Below, one piece after another: positions 1-12,479 of a stretch of DNA of 64,000 nucleotides. This stretch comes from Leptoclinus maculatus (Eukaryota > Chordata > Actinopteri > Perciformes > Stichaeidae), in contig JAVDOI010000011.1 of assembly GCA_032191485.1 (NCBI GenBank), positions 1,769,438 through 1,833,437 of the forward strand. Direction: 5' to 3'. Position 1 is the stretch's first letter, and each line of letters opens with the position of its first letter. The position numbers and the translations under genes were made by a program. The notes beneath the pieces are model-generated. The model worked only from the letters and a program-made list of their open reading frames with translations. It was not told the DNA's origin and did no database searches.

Positions 1-2583
1 TATTCTACATCTGAGAAACGAACGAGATAATTTGGGGCATCAAAAACAATTAATTCATTATTAAAGTTGTTGCCAATTATGTAAAGTGAACAATTAAACA
101 ACTTACGTGCAGCTTTTAAAAGCAATTATATCCAAATATAATGAAATTAGTCTGCATTAAGAGGCGTATTTATTACTATTAAAAGCTCCAGACGTCTCTG
201 GCATTCAGCTGCCATGCTGTAATAGTGTGGTGAACAGTAACTGTATTGATTCATCATCTGCCTGTCAGGCAGCAACTGTTTCCCACAATCCCACTGAGGA
301 ACTGAGCCGTCGCTCTGCTCTTATCAATCATGTTCTATGACAAACGCAAACATCACACCTGTCTAAAGTCCTCATGTGTTCATATCTTTGGTTAAACAAA
401 ATAAAGCACTTTTAAACACCAGAAATCTGCTCTTGAAAACTTAACTTAATTCATGTTTAGCAATGATTTCGACAGCTATCGTTTCATCGTGCACTGTGAG
501 CCTTGATGGGATCTATTCAGGCTTAAAGAGAGGTCCTCATCCTCATCCTCCATCTCACTGGTTCACAACCTGGGCTTTGGCTTTGGCTTTGCCCCCCCCC
601 CCCCCCCCCCAAAAGAGTCACAAGATTGGAAAGAAAACTATCTGTTAAAGGAACTATTTTTTGCTTTTATTCTGGATACTTTCATCTCTTTGGACGTGGA
701 TTGGAACCGCTACCTAAACTCAACACCCCACGCTTCATAATGTTCCTCAAAGCTGTGGTCTGCAGTGTATTATTGGCGTCATTGGTCAAAAACATCCATA
801 ATAACCTTTCTGCATATTGTCATTTAAGTGGTCCAATAGAAAACTAGACTCCTGCGCCTCCTCTTTGCTCTGTTTTCAGGCTTTAGACAATCTAACCACT
901 GACAGGAGACTTTGGCCAATCACAGGTCATTTTAGAGAAGGGGCGTTCCTATTGGCTGCTCTGTAAATCCAGATGTGCATGCCCGTTTCGATGGCGGGAA
1001 ATCCTGCAGAAAAAAGTTGCCATTCCAGCATTGGCAACAACTGCCTAACAACAACACAACCTACACTACAAAGCAACCCCAAAATAGAAAGACGGACTTA
1101 TTAAAAAAGAGAATCTAAAAGATAGTCTGACAATAAAACATGTCAACATCTGCAAAGACCTTTAGAGACGGGGAGAACTTCAGCTTGGTGCGAGCAGACT
1201 GTGCTCGTCTGGGGGGAGGGATGTACTTTAACATGTTTCCAGAAAACTGCTTACCTCAGCTTTAAGTAACCACAGATGCCATGTGCATGTTTTTCGTGTA
1301 GCGTTTGGTCAATATTGAGAAATGTTTCTACGAATGCTGAAGCGGATAACTGATATCATGTGTGGCACTAAAACACTGGAGTGACCCACTACAAATAGTT
1401 TGCCCTGACCAAACTTACGTCAAAATATACTTTTTGAAATCCACTTGAATTAAAATTGGTTTCCTTCTTCATGATTATGGGGAGGTCGAGCTGTGGCTCC
1501 AATCTACTCTCCATAATAAAGGTTGGCTGTAAAATGCTGCTGAATGGGAAAGTGTTCAGTCACTCAAGATAAGAGGATCAGCTAAATACCGTAAATGTGA
1601 AACGTTTTGAGGGTTGATTTCATTTTTTTTGGTGCCCTCATGTAACAAAGTGGAGCTGCCCCTCAGAAGAGCGAGTTGCCCTCTTCGATCCCCGAGAAGT
1701 GCAAACCGATTACATCACATGACATTTCACAGCTCCTAATTAACAGTCTGCAAAGCCCGGTTTCACACCTCATAATAACTAATAACTTTCACTTCAGAAG
1801 CGCTAAACAGGTACGAGATGAACGGTGAAACTGTGGACAGGAAACTAATTCAGTGCAGCAACGACAGGCGGAGTATTTACAGCCGTTTCATTCACAAGGC
1901 CACAAAGCAACAACCTACGCCATCAAATACAAGGAGATGAGGAAACAGGAAACAGACTCTAGTAGCCAGGACTGACAGCCCATGTTGAGTACTCTATCAG
2001 CTTCTAGGACGAAGAGGCAGCTCCAAACACTCAGCAAGAGATTTATCATCACTGGCTTTCGGTTGTTGTGAATGTCAACTTTCTCCGTGTGATTTGAAGC
2101 TGCGTGTAAAGACCTGATCGACAGTAAGAAAAAGTCGCCGACCACAGATTGCTTCACTTTTGGAACCGAAAAACATGATATTGGTTTTTAAGCATTATTA
2201 CTGCCAGTAATAACATTTATTTCGTACGCAATAAAAAAGGAACAACTAATTTGTCTGCCTTATTTTCTCATCAGATTGTGGACCATGTAGGTAAATACAC
2301 ATTGATGAATCATCTGAGAGGTATAGATATACAGCCACAACATTTGTTTGCTGAACAAGTTCACGCTGTTGTGTTGTTTACATACTTAAGTTCTGAGTTC
2401 AGAGTCTGCAGTTTGTCGAAGCTCGACCGCTTCCGGGTGGCGGTGCCACCGACTGTGAGCCGCTAATATAATGTAGGGCCAGCCTGAGCCAAAGCAGAAA
2501 CAAGTCCTCTGGATACAGCTACGTCTGCAGATTAACTACATTTGCAGTCAGTCATGACCTGAGCAACTGTCTCAGTAGCTGAT

Positions 2584-2628
<45 letters not shown>

Positions 2629-2793
2629 CTCTCTCTGGCATTACAAAGAGCCCCTGTTGGCCGCCTGTGGGGATTGGAGTGTTTGGCCTCGGTATAAATT
2701 GGCTGCCAGCTGGAGCGACGGACACTGAAGGCCGGCATCAGTGGACGGAGGAGGAGAGGCCTCTACTTGTGGCGGGAGCTTTGGCTTCACTTC

Positions 2794-2827
<34 letters not shown>

Positions 2828-3300
2828 CCTGGGCCACACACACACACACACACACACACACAAGAGTTTGCCTGAACTATAAGCATTCACACATTCGCCG
2901 TGCCGTCACACACACACACAGTTATTGTCTCCTCTTAATTCTGTTTGATGGCCCTCAGTCCTCCAGCCGGGATCGGGTGCCTGGGGGGGAAATCGTGCAG
3001 ACAATAGACGCCTTCCAAAGAGAAGCAGACTGCAGCCGGCCAGGAGGCCCAACGCGCTGCCAAGAAGCAGCAACACTTGAATAATTGAGCTTTTGAGTTC
3101 AGCTCGTGAAGGCCAGGAGTGAAGTCGGTGAAGCTGATGCCGAGAGCAGACCCCACAAACTGAAACTCCTGGCTGTTTTCTGCTCTACATATACATGCAG
3201 GTGGCAACTTTTTGATAAAGTTTCTTCTTTATCCTGGAACAGGGTTAGTGGCAAGTTATATAACACTGATCCCACACATGCATTTTAGAAGGTTGATGTT
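1..3300. other. Gene-free stretch with simple repeats
   Basis: No open frame here shows splice-flanked, family-like coding sequence. It holds a C19 run at 592-610, a (CA)n followed by (CT)n at 2588-2636, and two more CA tracts at 2797-2824 and 2835-2862. The peptides that can be translated over the CA tracts are only Thr-His or Cys-Val runs. If the candidate promoter at 18.2-18.4 kb is real, this stretch would be intron of that leftward gene. Confidence 0.6.
2588..2862. repeat. Cluster of three CA microsatellites
   Basis: Three CA-dinucleotide tracts lie within 275 bp (2588-2625 followed by CT repeats, then 2797-2824 and 2835-2862, the last two split by a 10-bp interruption). The 170 bp between the first two tracts is non-repetitive. 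Confidence 0.95.
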
Positions 3301-3301
3301 A

Positions 3302-3815
3302 GAAACAGGCGGCAACCTCCGGTTCTGCAGAGTGAAGCCGATGCAAAGTGTCTTAAACCTGCAGTCTCTCTACTGACCATCAGGGGGCGACTCCTCTGGT
3401 TGTATAGAAGTCTATGAGAAAATGACTCTACTTCTCTCTTGATTTATTACCTCAGTAAACATTGTAAACATGAGTTTATGGTCTCAATCTCTAGTTTCAA
3501 GTCTTCTTCAATACAGCATGATGTTCATTTAGTAAATGATGGTCCATTTAGAGTCAAACAGACCATAAAGCAGGGGATGCTTTAGGGCGGGGCTTACAGT
3601 GATTGACAGGTCACTACCAGAGTCGTATATACGGCATCTCTACGTCACTCCTCTGCAGTCCAAATACGGTCACTTCCGTTCATTGGCTGCAATGAACATG
3701 GCGACGGCCAAAGATGGCGACGGCAAAATCGCCGAACTCAAGGCTTCAAAGCGTCAGTCCACAAACCAATGGGTGACGTCACAATGATTACGTCCACTTC
3801 TTATATACAGTCTAT
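3302..3815 (+). repeat. Interspersed repeat family R1, copy A
   Basis: This ~510 bp block recurs at 5791-6276 in the same orientation and at 7375-7862 inverted. The block contains a core with CAGGGGGCGACTCCTCTGG, then an almost invariant ~140 bp AT-rich segment (3397-3537), then a GATTGACAGG motif and a GATGGCGACGG motif, and ends near TATACAGTCTATT. I recognise the pattern as common in percomorph genomes. No transposase frame is seen and clear terminal inverted repeats were not found, so the class is left open. Confidence 0.85.
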
Positions 3816-4449
3816 TCTTTTTACAGCGTCTCTTTTTGGTATATTTGTTTCTTTGATTTAAAAACAGCACTCTTTTAGCTCTGTTGCGCCTTCTGTTCAA
3901 CTCAAATTCGTGAAATGAAAGAGCTCCATTGTTCTTACAACCTTTAAACATCACGCTTTATGTTACTTCCTTTTTCTCCAACGAGCCGGGTCCTAACAAT
4001 CATGGACTGTATGATACTACAGCTATTTTCTCTCCTTCTTTAGGAGTGTATAAGAGTGAGCGGTGAGGAGGAAGAGACGGTTCATCGAGTACTTCTTTGG
4101 GTCTCCCAGAGACGAGACAAGTAAACATCCAGACGTCTTGATCACACTGACAAGATTTAGAACTTTCATTTTGTGTAAAGTCAGTCAACACTGAGCGATC
4201 CGAGGTCAATTTATATGATTCAAAATCAGTGGGGAAAAAAGAGAGGAAGTGGTTGGAATCCATCATTCATGGATATTTTCTGAATTCGCCAGACAATGTA
4301 CGGAAACAAAAAGTCTATTTACTAGCTCTGCTCAGTAAAAATGAGTTTTTGGACGATTGAAAAAAGTTAGTCTGGTGCATCTCTAACCTCCGGTGATTCT
4401 CCAGAAGAACGAGTAAAGTTTAACAGGTTTGATTCTTTCTGGAGAATAT

Positions 4450-4720
4450 ATTTATCTAAAGTCATTCGAGCTGAAACAATTCGATTGGCAGAAAATTGGG
4501 ATTATCGGCTGATCGTTTCACAATTTTTCAAGACAAACTGTCAAATATTCTCTGGTTACAGCTTCTGAAATGTGAGGATTTTTGCAGCTTTTCTTCGTTC
4601 TATGTTAGTGAAGGAGAAATATCTTCGGGTATTAAACAAGACAAGCGATTCCAATACGCCACCTTCTGGGAAGTCACGATGGACATTCTTTCTGACATTT
4701 TAGAGACAAAATGATGTGCA
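4450..4720 (+). repeat. Degenerate interspersed repeat family R2 (AATCGATTA-type)
   Basis: The block opens with ATTCGATTGGCAGAAAATTGG and contains CTTCTGAAATGTGAGGATTT, then GACATTTTAGAGAC near its end. This order of motifs matches a non-autonomous fish repeat I know from memory. Related, more decayed blocks are at 11335-11575 (opposite strand), about 12395-12475 and 59745-59895. Class assignment (hAT-like MITE) is inference. Confidence 0.55.
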
Positions 4721-5790
4721 CGATCATTTTTGAACATTCGTACACCGGGTAAAGCTGAGCAAAGCACTAAACACAAGATCTGTGAATGTAGTTCAATATG
4801 AACGTGGACTGGAGCTCAGAGCTGAACGAGTGGAGCTTCTTTACTTTACCCGGTTACTTTAAAGAGGTTTATCTAGCGATGGAGCTCTACGGTCAACTTT
4901 CAGATCCTCATCCTTTACCTGCTCTGTGTTTATCATTACAGATCCAGACACTCCCTCCTTTCTCCTCCCACACACTCACCTGCTGCCCATTTCCCTGATT
5001 AGTCCTTCAGCATATAAACCAGCTCATGTCCTCTCGGTTTAATCTGCATTAAGACCTTCCAGACTTTATTCTGCCGGTTTGATTTCCTCTAAAAACCTAG
5101 ATATCGCTACAGCAATAAACACACCGAGACAAAGTAGTGTCAATCATTACTGTGTGATTTTTCAACAAATCGCACAAAATACCAGTTATTTTGTGTGCAA
5201 TTTGTATTTGGGAAATTGGCAAATTAATCTGAAAAGGGCAGCTAGACTAAGCCTACCAATTATATTCATGTAGCAGACAGCATTTTTATTTTTTACTTCA
5301 TTATAAACTCCATAAGTTTCACTTATTTTCATGCCATAATTTGCTACACCGCCAGAAATAACTCCATTAGCCTCGGGTCAGGACCACAGTTGTGAAACCC
5401 GGTTGGATAACGTGCACCGACTCATTTTGACCATTTTATAAAAGCTCAAACTACCGTTTCATGACTCAAGACTCTTAGTTATCACCATCACAACCTGTGT
5501 GTTCATGTCAGTTATCCGAGGTCGCCACTTCTGTTTCCAACAACTCCGCTTGAGTAACTATCCGTGAAGGCCGGGATGATCCTGTTATTGATCTCAGGAC
5601 CCGATGGCCTCGGCTGAGAGTGGAGCAAGCAAAACAATCACTATGCAGAAGAGACCCTGTTTACTTACATGCAGGACCTTTTTAAATCTTTATCCATAAA
5701 TTCAATACAGCGAGAGATTAGACGGTCAAATAAACAAAGTCAGCGTGCTTATCTCTGATAAAGCAGCGTATGGTGCTCGAAGGAGGATGA

Positions 5791-6276
5791 AACCAGGCGG
5801 CATCCTCCAGGTCTGAAAAGTGAAGCTGGTGCTGAAATGACTTAAAGCTGCATTCTCTCTAATGTCCACCAGGGGGCGACTCCTCTGGTTCTATAGAAGT
5901 CTATGAGAAAATGACTCTACTTCTCTCTTGATTTATTACCTCAGTAAACATTGTAAACATGAGTTTATGGTCTCAATCTCTAGTTTCAAGTCTTCTTCAA
6001 TACAGCATGATGTTCATTTAGTAAATTATGGTCCATTTAGGATGCTTTAGGGCGGGGCTACACAGTGATTGACAGGTCGCTACCAGAGCCGTATACGGCG
6101 TCTCTACCACAGCGTCACTCCTCCATCGTCCAAATATGGTCACTTGCATTCACTGGTTGCAAAAAGTCAAGATGGCGACGGACATAACACCGAGCTCGAG
6201 GCTTCAAAACCGCAGTCCACAAACCAACGGGTGACGACGCGACGACTACGTCCACTTCTTATGTACCGTCTATGGT
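5791..6276 (+). repeat. Interspersed repeat family R1, copy B
   Basis: Same order of blocks as the copy at 3302-3815, including the nearly identical ~140 bp core (5886-6026). It lacks a short segment around the GTCAAACAGACCATAAAG motif that the other two copies retain. Reading frames across it are not conserved between copies, so the short ORFs inside are not genes. Confidence 0.85.
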
Positions 6277-6299
6277 GTGTGTGTGGAGAAGATGTGGAC

Positions 6300-7370
6300 C
6301 AGTACTGGTTTCCATCATGGACACCGGTGTTTTAGTGTAGCTGTGTAGCTCAAGATGGGATGAAGGAAACTGATTCCTAGAGGGGACGTTGGGAAGATTA
6401 CCCGGTTTCTTTCTGATACCGGCTCCATACACTAACAGGGTCGGGTACTCCCACCGGAGCCACTAATGCAAAAAGACATTAGCTATACAGTAGGTTTCCA
6501 CTAAAGGAAATGCTTTGGCGATGCTTTTAGCATCGCCAAATGGGCTTTGTTATCCTTCACGTTACTCAACACAGGCGCTGTTATGGAGCATGCGGTGGTC
6601 CTACTGTGCAGACAGACAAAGACGCAACATAAGGAGGAGATATCAAAGAGTAAACAGTCCGACACACCGACAGCAGGAAGATTCAGATGAGGCTCTGAAG
6701 AATTCAGTTGAAGCATGTTGTGCCCTTCTCTCTATCCCCATCTGCTAGAAAAGACATACATCGAGTCCTGGTAATTATGTTTTCTTTATATCGACTTATT
6801 CAAATGACTAGATTTCACTTTCATTCATTTTCAATCAATCCTACAGACATTTCTCCTGCAAAGCAGATAATATCTGTGTCTTTAGCTGCTAAATGCACCA
6901 CTAAGTTCTGTCTGAGCAGGTTGTGTACACTGACTTTTTACAGCTTTTCTCTGAAAACACACAAAAACACTGAGACTGAGCCAAAACAGTCAAGTCGGCT
7001 AAACAAAGAGCTGATACTCACTATAAAGCTGCAGGAGAGCTGCAGATTCACATGATGATTCTCACTAATCATCACTACCAGTGACGCCTTTCACATTGTA
7101 ACACATCCATATCGTCATTTGATGCATCGTGATGAAAATATTGTTGGGATATTATTTTCTTGGGAAAGTTGTGCAAGATGCCGAGTGTTTCCACAGCAAA
7201 TGAAACCGCTCCTATGAATGTGCTAACAGGCGAGGCTACATCAACACGTTCTACATTAACGGTTCAGGGCTGCCGCAGTGAAGGAGTTTCCTTGCTGCTT
7301 TTTAAATGTCAAAGATGACAGTTTTAAAACAAATTAAATACTTGTTTAGCGTTAAATGCGTTTTTTCTTA
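6300..7370. other. Gene-free spacer between R1 copies B and C
   Basis: No coding sequence, RNA gene or strong repeat was recognised. A 71-aa and a 115-aa open frame cross it, but neither has splice signals or family resemblance. Confidence 0.5.
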
Positions 7371-7374
7371 GTGC

Positions 7375-7862
7375 GGGTATAAGAAGTCAACGTTTTTTTG
7401 GCTGTCGCCATCTTGGTTTGATGAGAGGGTGGAGCTAAGTACAACTGAACGCTGAATAAGACATTTATAGGCAACCTAAAAAGTTAGAACTAACTCTCAT
7501 AAACTGAAAACAAACTGTGAAAAGGTTGAAGTTGTAAGACAAACGACAACTCTCAGACCAATCAATGCCGTGGTAGCAACCTGTCAATCACACAGTAGCC
7601 CCGCCCTAAAGCATACCCTGCTTTATGGTCTATTTGACTCTAAATGGACCATAATGTACTAAATGAACATCATGCTGTATTGAAGAAGACTTGAAACTAG
7701 AGATTGAGACCATAAACTCATGTTTACAATGTTTACTGAGGTAATAAATCAAGAGCGAAGTAGAGTCATTTTCTCATAGACTTCTATAGAACCAGAGGAG
7801 TCGCCCCCTGATGGTCAGTAGAGAGAATGCAGGTTTAAGACACTTTAGCTTCACTTTTCAGA
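7375..7862 (-). repeat. Interspersed repeat family R1, copy C (inverted)
   Basis: Reverse complement of copies A and B. The ~140 bp core is again nearly unchanged, and the CAGAGGAGTCGCCCCCTGATG motif lies at its right side. The GATGGCGAC-bearing end is more diverged than in A and B. With copy B it forms an inverted pair about 1.1 kb apart. Confidence 0.83.
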
Positions 7863-8812
7863 TAGAAAGATAGATATGAATCTGGAAGATTATGGATCTT
7901 TTTCGACAAGTGAGGGCCTGGTCCCTAATGTTAGGTTTTCAACATGTCCACAGCTCAACAGCAGGGCCGTGATCAACCACACCTACAACAGCGACAGCCT
8001 TCTCTAACCGCAAACACTGATAAGCTCTTCTGAACATAACCGCCCTATGATATAGAAGTTTGTGACTTATGATGTACGATGTCATCAACTCATTTTGGCT
8101 ACTTAATGCAATCCGACAGGCAGTACCGATACCAACAAAGAGTCATTTTGAAGTCATTAAATAAATGTAATGAGCACAGCTGACTGCTGCTCCCAGAGTG
8201 AAAGAAAAACAAGATAACAAGAAAGTCAAATGATTGTATTCATAGAAATTCTGTTGGCAACGTGACCGAAAATGTTCTTCAAACTGTCACAAAATGTAAA
8301 GAAGCTGTCAAGAAACTGTAATCTACAGAACACCCAGCACCACAGGTATTAAGGCAGCCGGATTACACTGCACTTCTAAAGCATTACGATGCAGCGAGGC
8401 AGAATTATTGTGTGTTACAGTTCAGTATTCATCTTGGCGAGGCAGATGGGTTGATAGCAGTAACTAAAAAGCTGTTTGAGAAACACGAATGAGCCCGAGT
8501 CAACTACAACGTCGACCTCTAGACAGCCGACTCAGACGAGTGGATTAAATAAAAGGCTGTCGGGGGAATGTGCCTGTCGTCTCCTCACCCAAATGTCAAC
8601 TACTCCTTTTCTTTTTTTCCCGGCAGTAAGCCAGGCTCCGGGTGCAGCGGAGTAATCTTTGCTACATGTTGTCAAGATGCTAAGCAGCTCTTCTCTATCC
8701 CGGATAATCATCCTGGGGACCACCAGCAGTCACCAAATGGTGCTTTATTTTGGCGGGGGCTGGGACCTCTTCAGACCCAACTGGTCTCTTTTTATGTTCT
8801 TGTAGATCCGGG

Positions 8813-9040
8813 CAATAAATCAATATTATATCGATGTCATGATGAAGACTAGGTGTTGTTGTATTTTGGATATCGTAGTCTGGTGTTACCAGACTGGCTT
8901 ATTACTGCTTTTACTCACTTAAATCCACATTACATGATCCCGTGATTTTAATTTGTTAAAAGCACCAACAATATCGTCAAACCCATATTTCAGCATGGTC
9001 AAAAATAAATAGATTTTCTGCGGATCGCCCAGCTCGACCC
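8813..9040 (+). repeat. Degenerate interspersed repeat (ATATCG-rich family)
   Basis: Starts with ATCAATATTATATCGATG, contains TTTTGGATATCGTAG and ATTACTGCTTTTACTCACTT, and ends near GATCGCCCAGC. The order and the terminal CGCCCAGC match a widespread fish non-autonomous element as I remember it. No transposase is visible. Family identity is from memory. Confidence 0.5.
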
Positions 9041-11334
9041 TCTTAATATAGAGAAATATGGTGGCAGATAAAGATATGGACAATTTAAAAAGGTGAACAA
9101 ATATTTCCACCCTTGACGGATGTACGGAAATAGTTGATTCACACATCAAATAATGTACGTATGAAGGCAAAATATGAATAATACGACCACAGATGTTTTG
9201 TACATCTGCAGAATTCAGTTTGTTTAATTTTTTTCGGTTATTAAAAAGAGGAAATGCTGCAGTGTAAATATGATATAACCATATTTAACCATGTTAAAAT
9301 GCATTTATAAATCTAAAAGCTTAGATTTTGCTTGTAATGAGGGAAAATTAAGATATTAAACTTATAGTTGTGGCTCTGACTGAAGCGTCGGAAAGACTGC
9401 ACAACTTTGCTCGTCCAGGACACGTTTTGGACGTCTAAGACAAAACCCCCTTTGGTGTCATGAAGCTTCAGGACCTCGTCATCAGGACCATTTCTGATTT
9501 CATCAGACATATACAAGATGCTCTTGTCGTTGTAGCACCGAGGAGAGGAGCCCGACGTGGAAGCAGCATCCAATGAGAAGGAGTGAGGCAGTGCAGCAGT
9601 CGGCGATACACCTCGTGGTTGTGTAATGTTTGCAGTCTGGGCCTTCATTGCCAACATCAAAGGAGTTATCACATTTTCATAAAGCAGTATTAAGGCTTGA
9701 CAAGGCTCGGGGGGGGGAAACAAGCAGAGGCGCTACATCACAAATCAAAGGAGAAATATGAAATGAGTCTGGAGGTTATTCAACGGATCGATCACATCGA
9801 ACGTCTGCTGTTAGCAAACTATCAGAGCAGCACATGACAATGTTGGGAAAGTGTCAATAAATATCGTGAAACACAACTTTCATCTAAAGTAAGAACAACA
9901 AGCATATACTGACTCAATACCTCGGTGTAGTTACATAAAACTGTGCATGTTAAAGTCAGTGTATAGCTGGAAATATTAATTTTTTCTTTGTATTAATTTC
10001 ACTTGAAACTGTTCATTTTGCACTTCAGTCCTTAATAAAATGAGAAAATACTCGGCACTCTTCATTTGTCAGTGTGTTTTTGCCATTTGCCATGGACACG
10101 TGTTGGGTTTGATATCTTACGAAGAGTTACTCTTCATTTTACGTGCGTTTTTCCTGCTCGTTACATGCTCAGTCTTTTCAAAAATAAACTTCCGTTTTCA
10201 AAGGAAAAAAAAATAGATTCAGGCAATAAAACTTTAGGTTTAGGAATAGATCGTTGTTTGGGTTCAAAATAACACAAAGTCTTATTGGGTCTTTATAGTT
10301 CCTCGTTCATGATTACGTGCATAACGAAAAGATTTCTTGGGATATCTACGAATTAGGGCACATTATTTTTCGTATAAATGCTGCACGAAGACCGGCCGCC
10401 AAAGAGTGGAGACATTGTTGTGGACCGACCGACCGAGACATATAGTTACAGTGACAGCGGCTGCATTTACCCACACGGTGTTAACACGTTGCCTCTACAC
10501 TGCTGGGTGCTTCTATCACAGCCTCACAAACACACTTAAATTAAAGTCTGATTTCTACATGGTGCTCTCTCTCTGCGACAGCGTCCTGAGGCTCAGCGCT
10601 CACAACAGCACGATTTTGGGGCTGAAACAAGCGTTTGACAGGTCCTGACTTTCTGCTTTAATGTTGAATATTGTCATGAATTGTCATTAAGCCTTTATAC
10701 TGTAGCAACAAGTTACAATTCACTGAACGTCCTCAGCTATCCGTCAGAAACGTCACTTCTTTGGTGAGCCTGAGTGTTGAGTCCTCCACCTGCCACTTAC
10801 CCCGTCAATGCCTCAGCGATGCGCCGTTCAAACCCTGTATTTACTCGGGGAAGGTGTGCCGAGCGTGCATCCTTCTGCTCTACAGTTACACCCAGTCAAA
10901 CCACAGACACCTACGTCTCGCCGGTGAGACTGGGAGTTCAGTGCTTTAGCTTAAAGCCACATGAGCAGCAGCAGAGCAGGGAGGTGGAAGGAGCTCGTCT
11001 CATTAAATTCATTATGATTTGTTCACGTTAATAATGATCATTTGGGGGAGTGGCCTTTGAGGGAGGCCTGGATGTTCTTGGGAAAGAGTTGGCAACAATG
11101 GGCCGGGTTTTTAAATCTGGCTCACTGTTGCTGGTTTCTCCAGTATCACCTATTAAAACTTTAAGCCACGGCCTCCACATGCTGTATTTTACGTCTTTCA
11201 AAACACATTTCCCTTACGGCCTTTACTTCCTGTTTTTAAGGAGGATGCTGCCCTTCATTTCCTTTACTGGTGACAGCTATGCAGAAGAACAAACACTACA
11301 GTATGAATGGAATAACGTTAAATAGTGCGACGAT
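9041..11334. other. Gene-free stretch
   Basis: The longest frame is 136 codons on the minus strand (9313-9723). It has no recognisable domain, no convincing splice sites in phase and no codon pattern like the real exons elsewhere, so it is not called. Nothing else is recognised. Confidence 0.5.
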
Positions 11335-11575
11335 TACTTTCACTATCTATTAATGAGATTATTTACTTGATTTATCTTTTTTGGCTTGCTGACCGGCCAA
11401 AACCCAAAGATATTTAAACAACGATCATTGAGATATGATTACAGAAAGCTGCAGACTGCAGCTAATTTTGTCTCCAGAATTATCTGACACTCAATTGACG
11501 ATCACAATAACTGACGTTTAATTAGCTGTTGACAGACTATTGGGCTAATTGATGGATCATTTCAGCTGTGAAGTA
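11335..11575 (-). repeat. Degenerate R2-type repeat, opposite strand
   Basis: Read on the minus strand this block has the same layout as 4450-4720: an AATTAGC/CGATCAATT-like end, a central CAGCTTTCTGTAATC-type segment and a rotated terminal motif. It is heavily diverged, so the call relies on motif order more than on identity. Confidence 0.4.
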
Positions 11576-12479
11576 CATTTATTGCCGTTTTGTGCCGCAA
11601 AGCAATTAGTTCCGACTTCCCACCAAATCCAACCCAGTGGATCCAAAATACAGCCAACAATGACGAACAGCTTTAGACGTAGAACACAGAACCGTTACAA
11701 CTGGAACTGATCAAACTAATTCATTCCCAGGTTAATGCCGTAAAGCAATGCAACAGATTTCCAGTGAAATCAGACATATGAACAAAAACAACATGTGATC
11801 GTACTGTAACCTCTTCTTGGTTACATGGTGGCTTCCACTCCTCGTGTTGCTTCTTCTTCTTCTACTTAAAACAACACAGAAATAAAACGTATTTCCTGTG
11901 CACCAGAGAAAAATAAACCAGGTGTTCAAACAAGAAACGCTTTCCTTTAATAACTGAAATATGAAAATACTGCAGATCATAACTAGTCCTCATACAGTAA
12001 CATTGATCTTTAGTCACATATTGGCGTGTTTCATCCATTTCTAAGAGGCAAAACACACACAGCGTTAAGAGAAAGGTCCTCAGGTGAAAGTGGCCCTCTT
12101 CGGAGGCTCTTGGCCTGCTGACCTCCATGATAATGACACCAGAGACCCCGAGGGGCCAGAGAGGATTTGGGGGGATTTGGGGGTCAGTGGCGGTCACTTC
12201 AAATGGTCACGGAGGCAGGAGGGAGACGACGCAGACGAAAAACACTCGATGTCACCACTGATTTATCTGGTTCTTATGATTAACTTGTTATTCATTCAAG
12301 CCTTCAATTCAATCTCTTCAATTTGCTTCTTTTATCCACAATAAAACCTAATTATACAACTATAGAAACCACATGACAAATAAACCAGCAAATGTTTGCT
12401 ATTCTTTCCTGATAGATGACTGAATTGATGATCGATTGGCAGCTCATTTTCTGACTGATCAAGTAATCTATTACAACCC

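Noticed and set aside
3599..3787. Short ORFs in R1 repeats (also 6069-6335) with a shared ...KPQSTNQ-like ending
   Set aside because: They are the same repeat read in similar frames. Copy-to-copy frame disruption shows no coding constraint.
9313..9723. 136-codon open frame on the minus strand in the gene-free left part
   Set aside because: No domain, no splice signals in phase, no resemblance to a family I know, and composition like surrounding noncoding DNA. The longest chance frame in 20 kb of such DNA is expected to be about this size.
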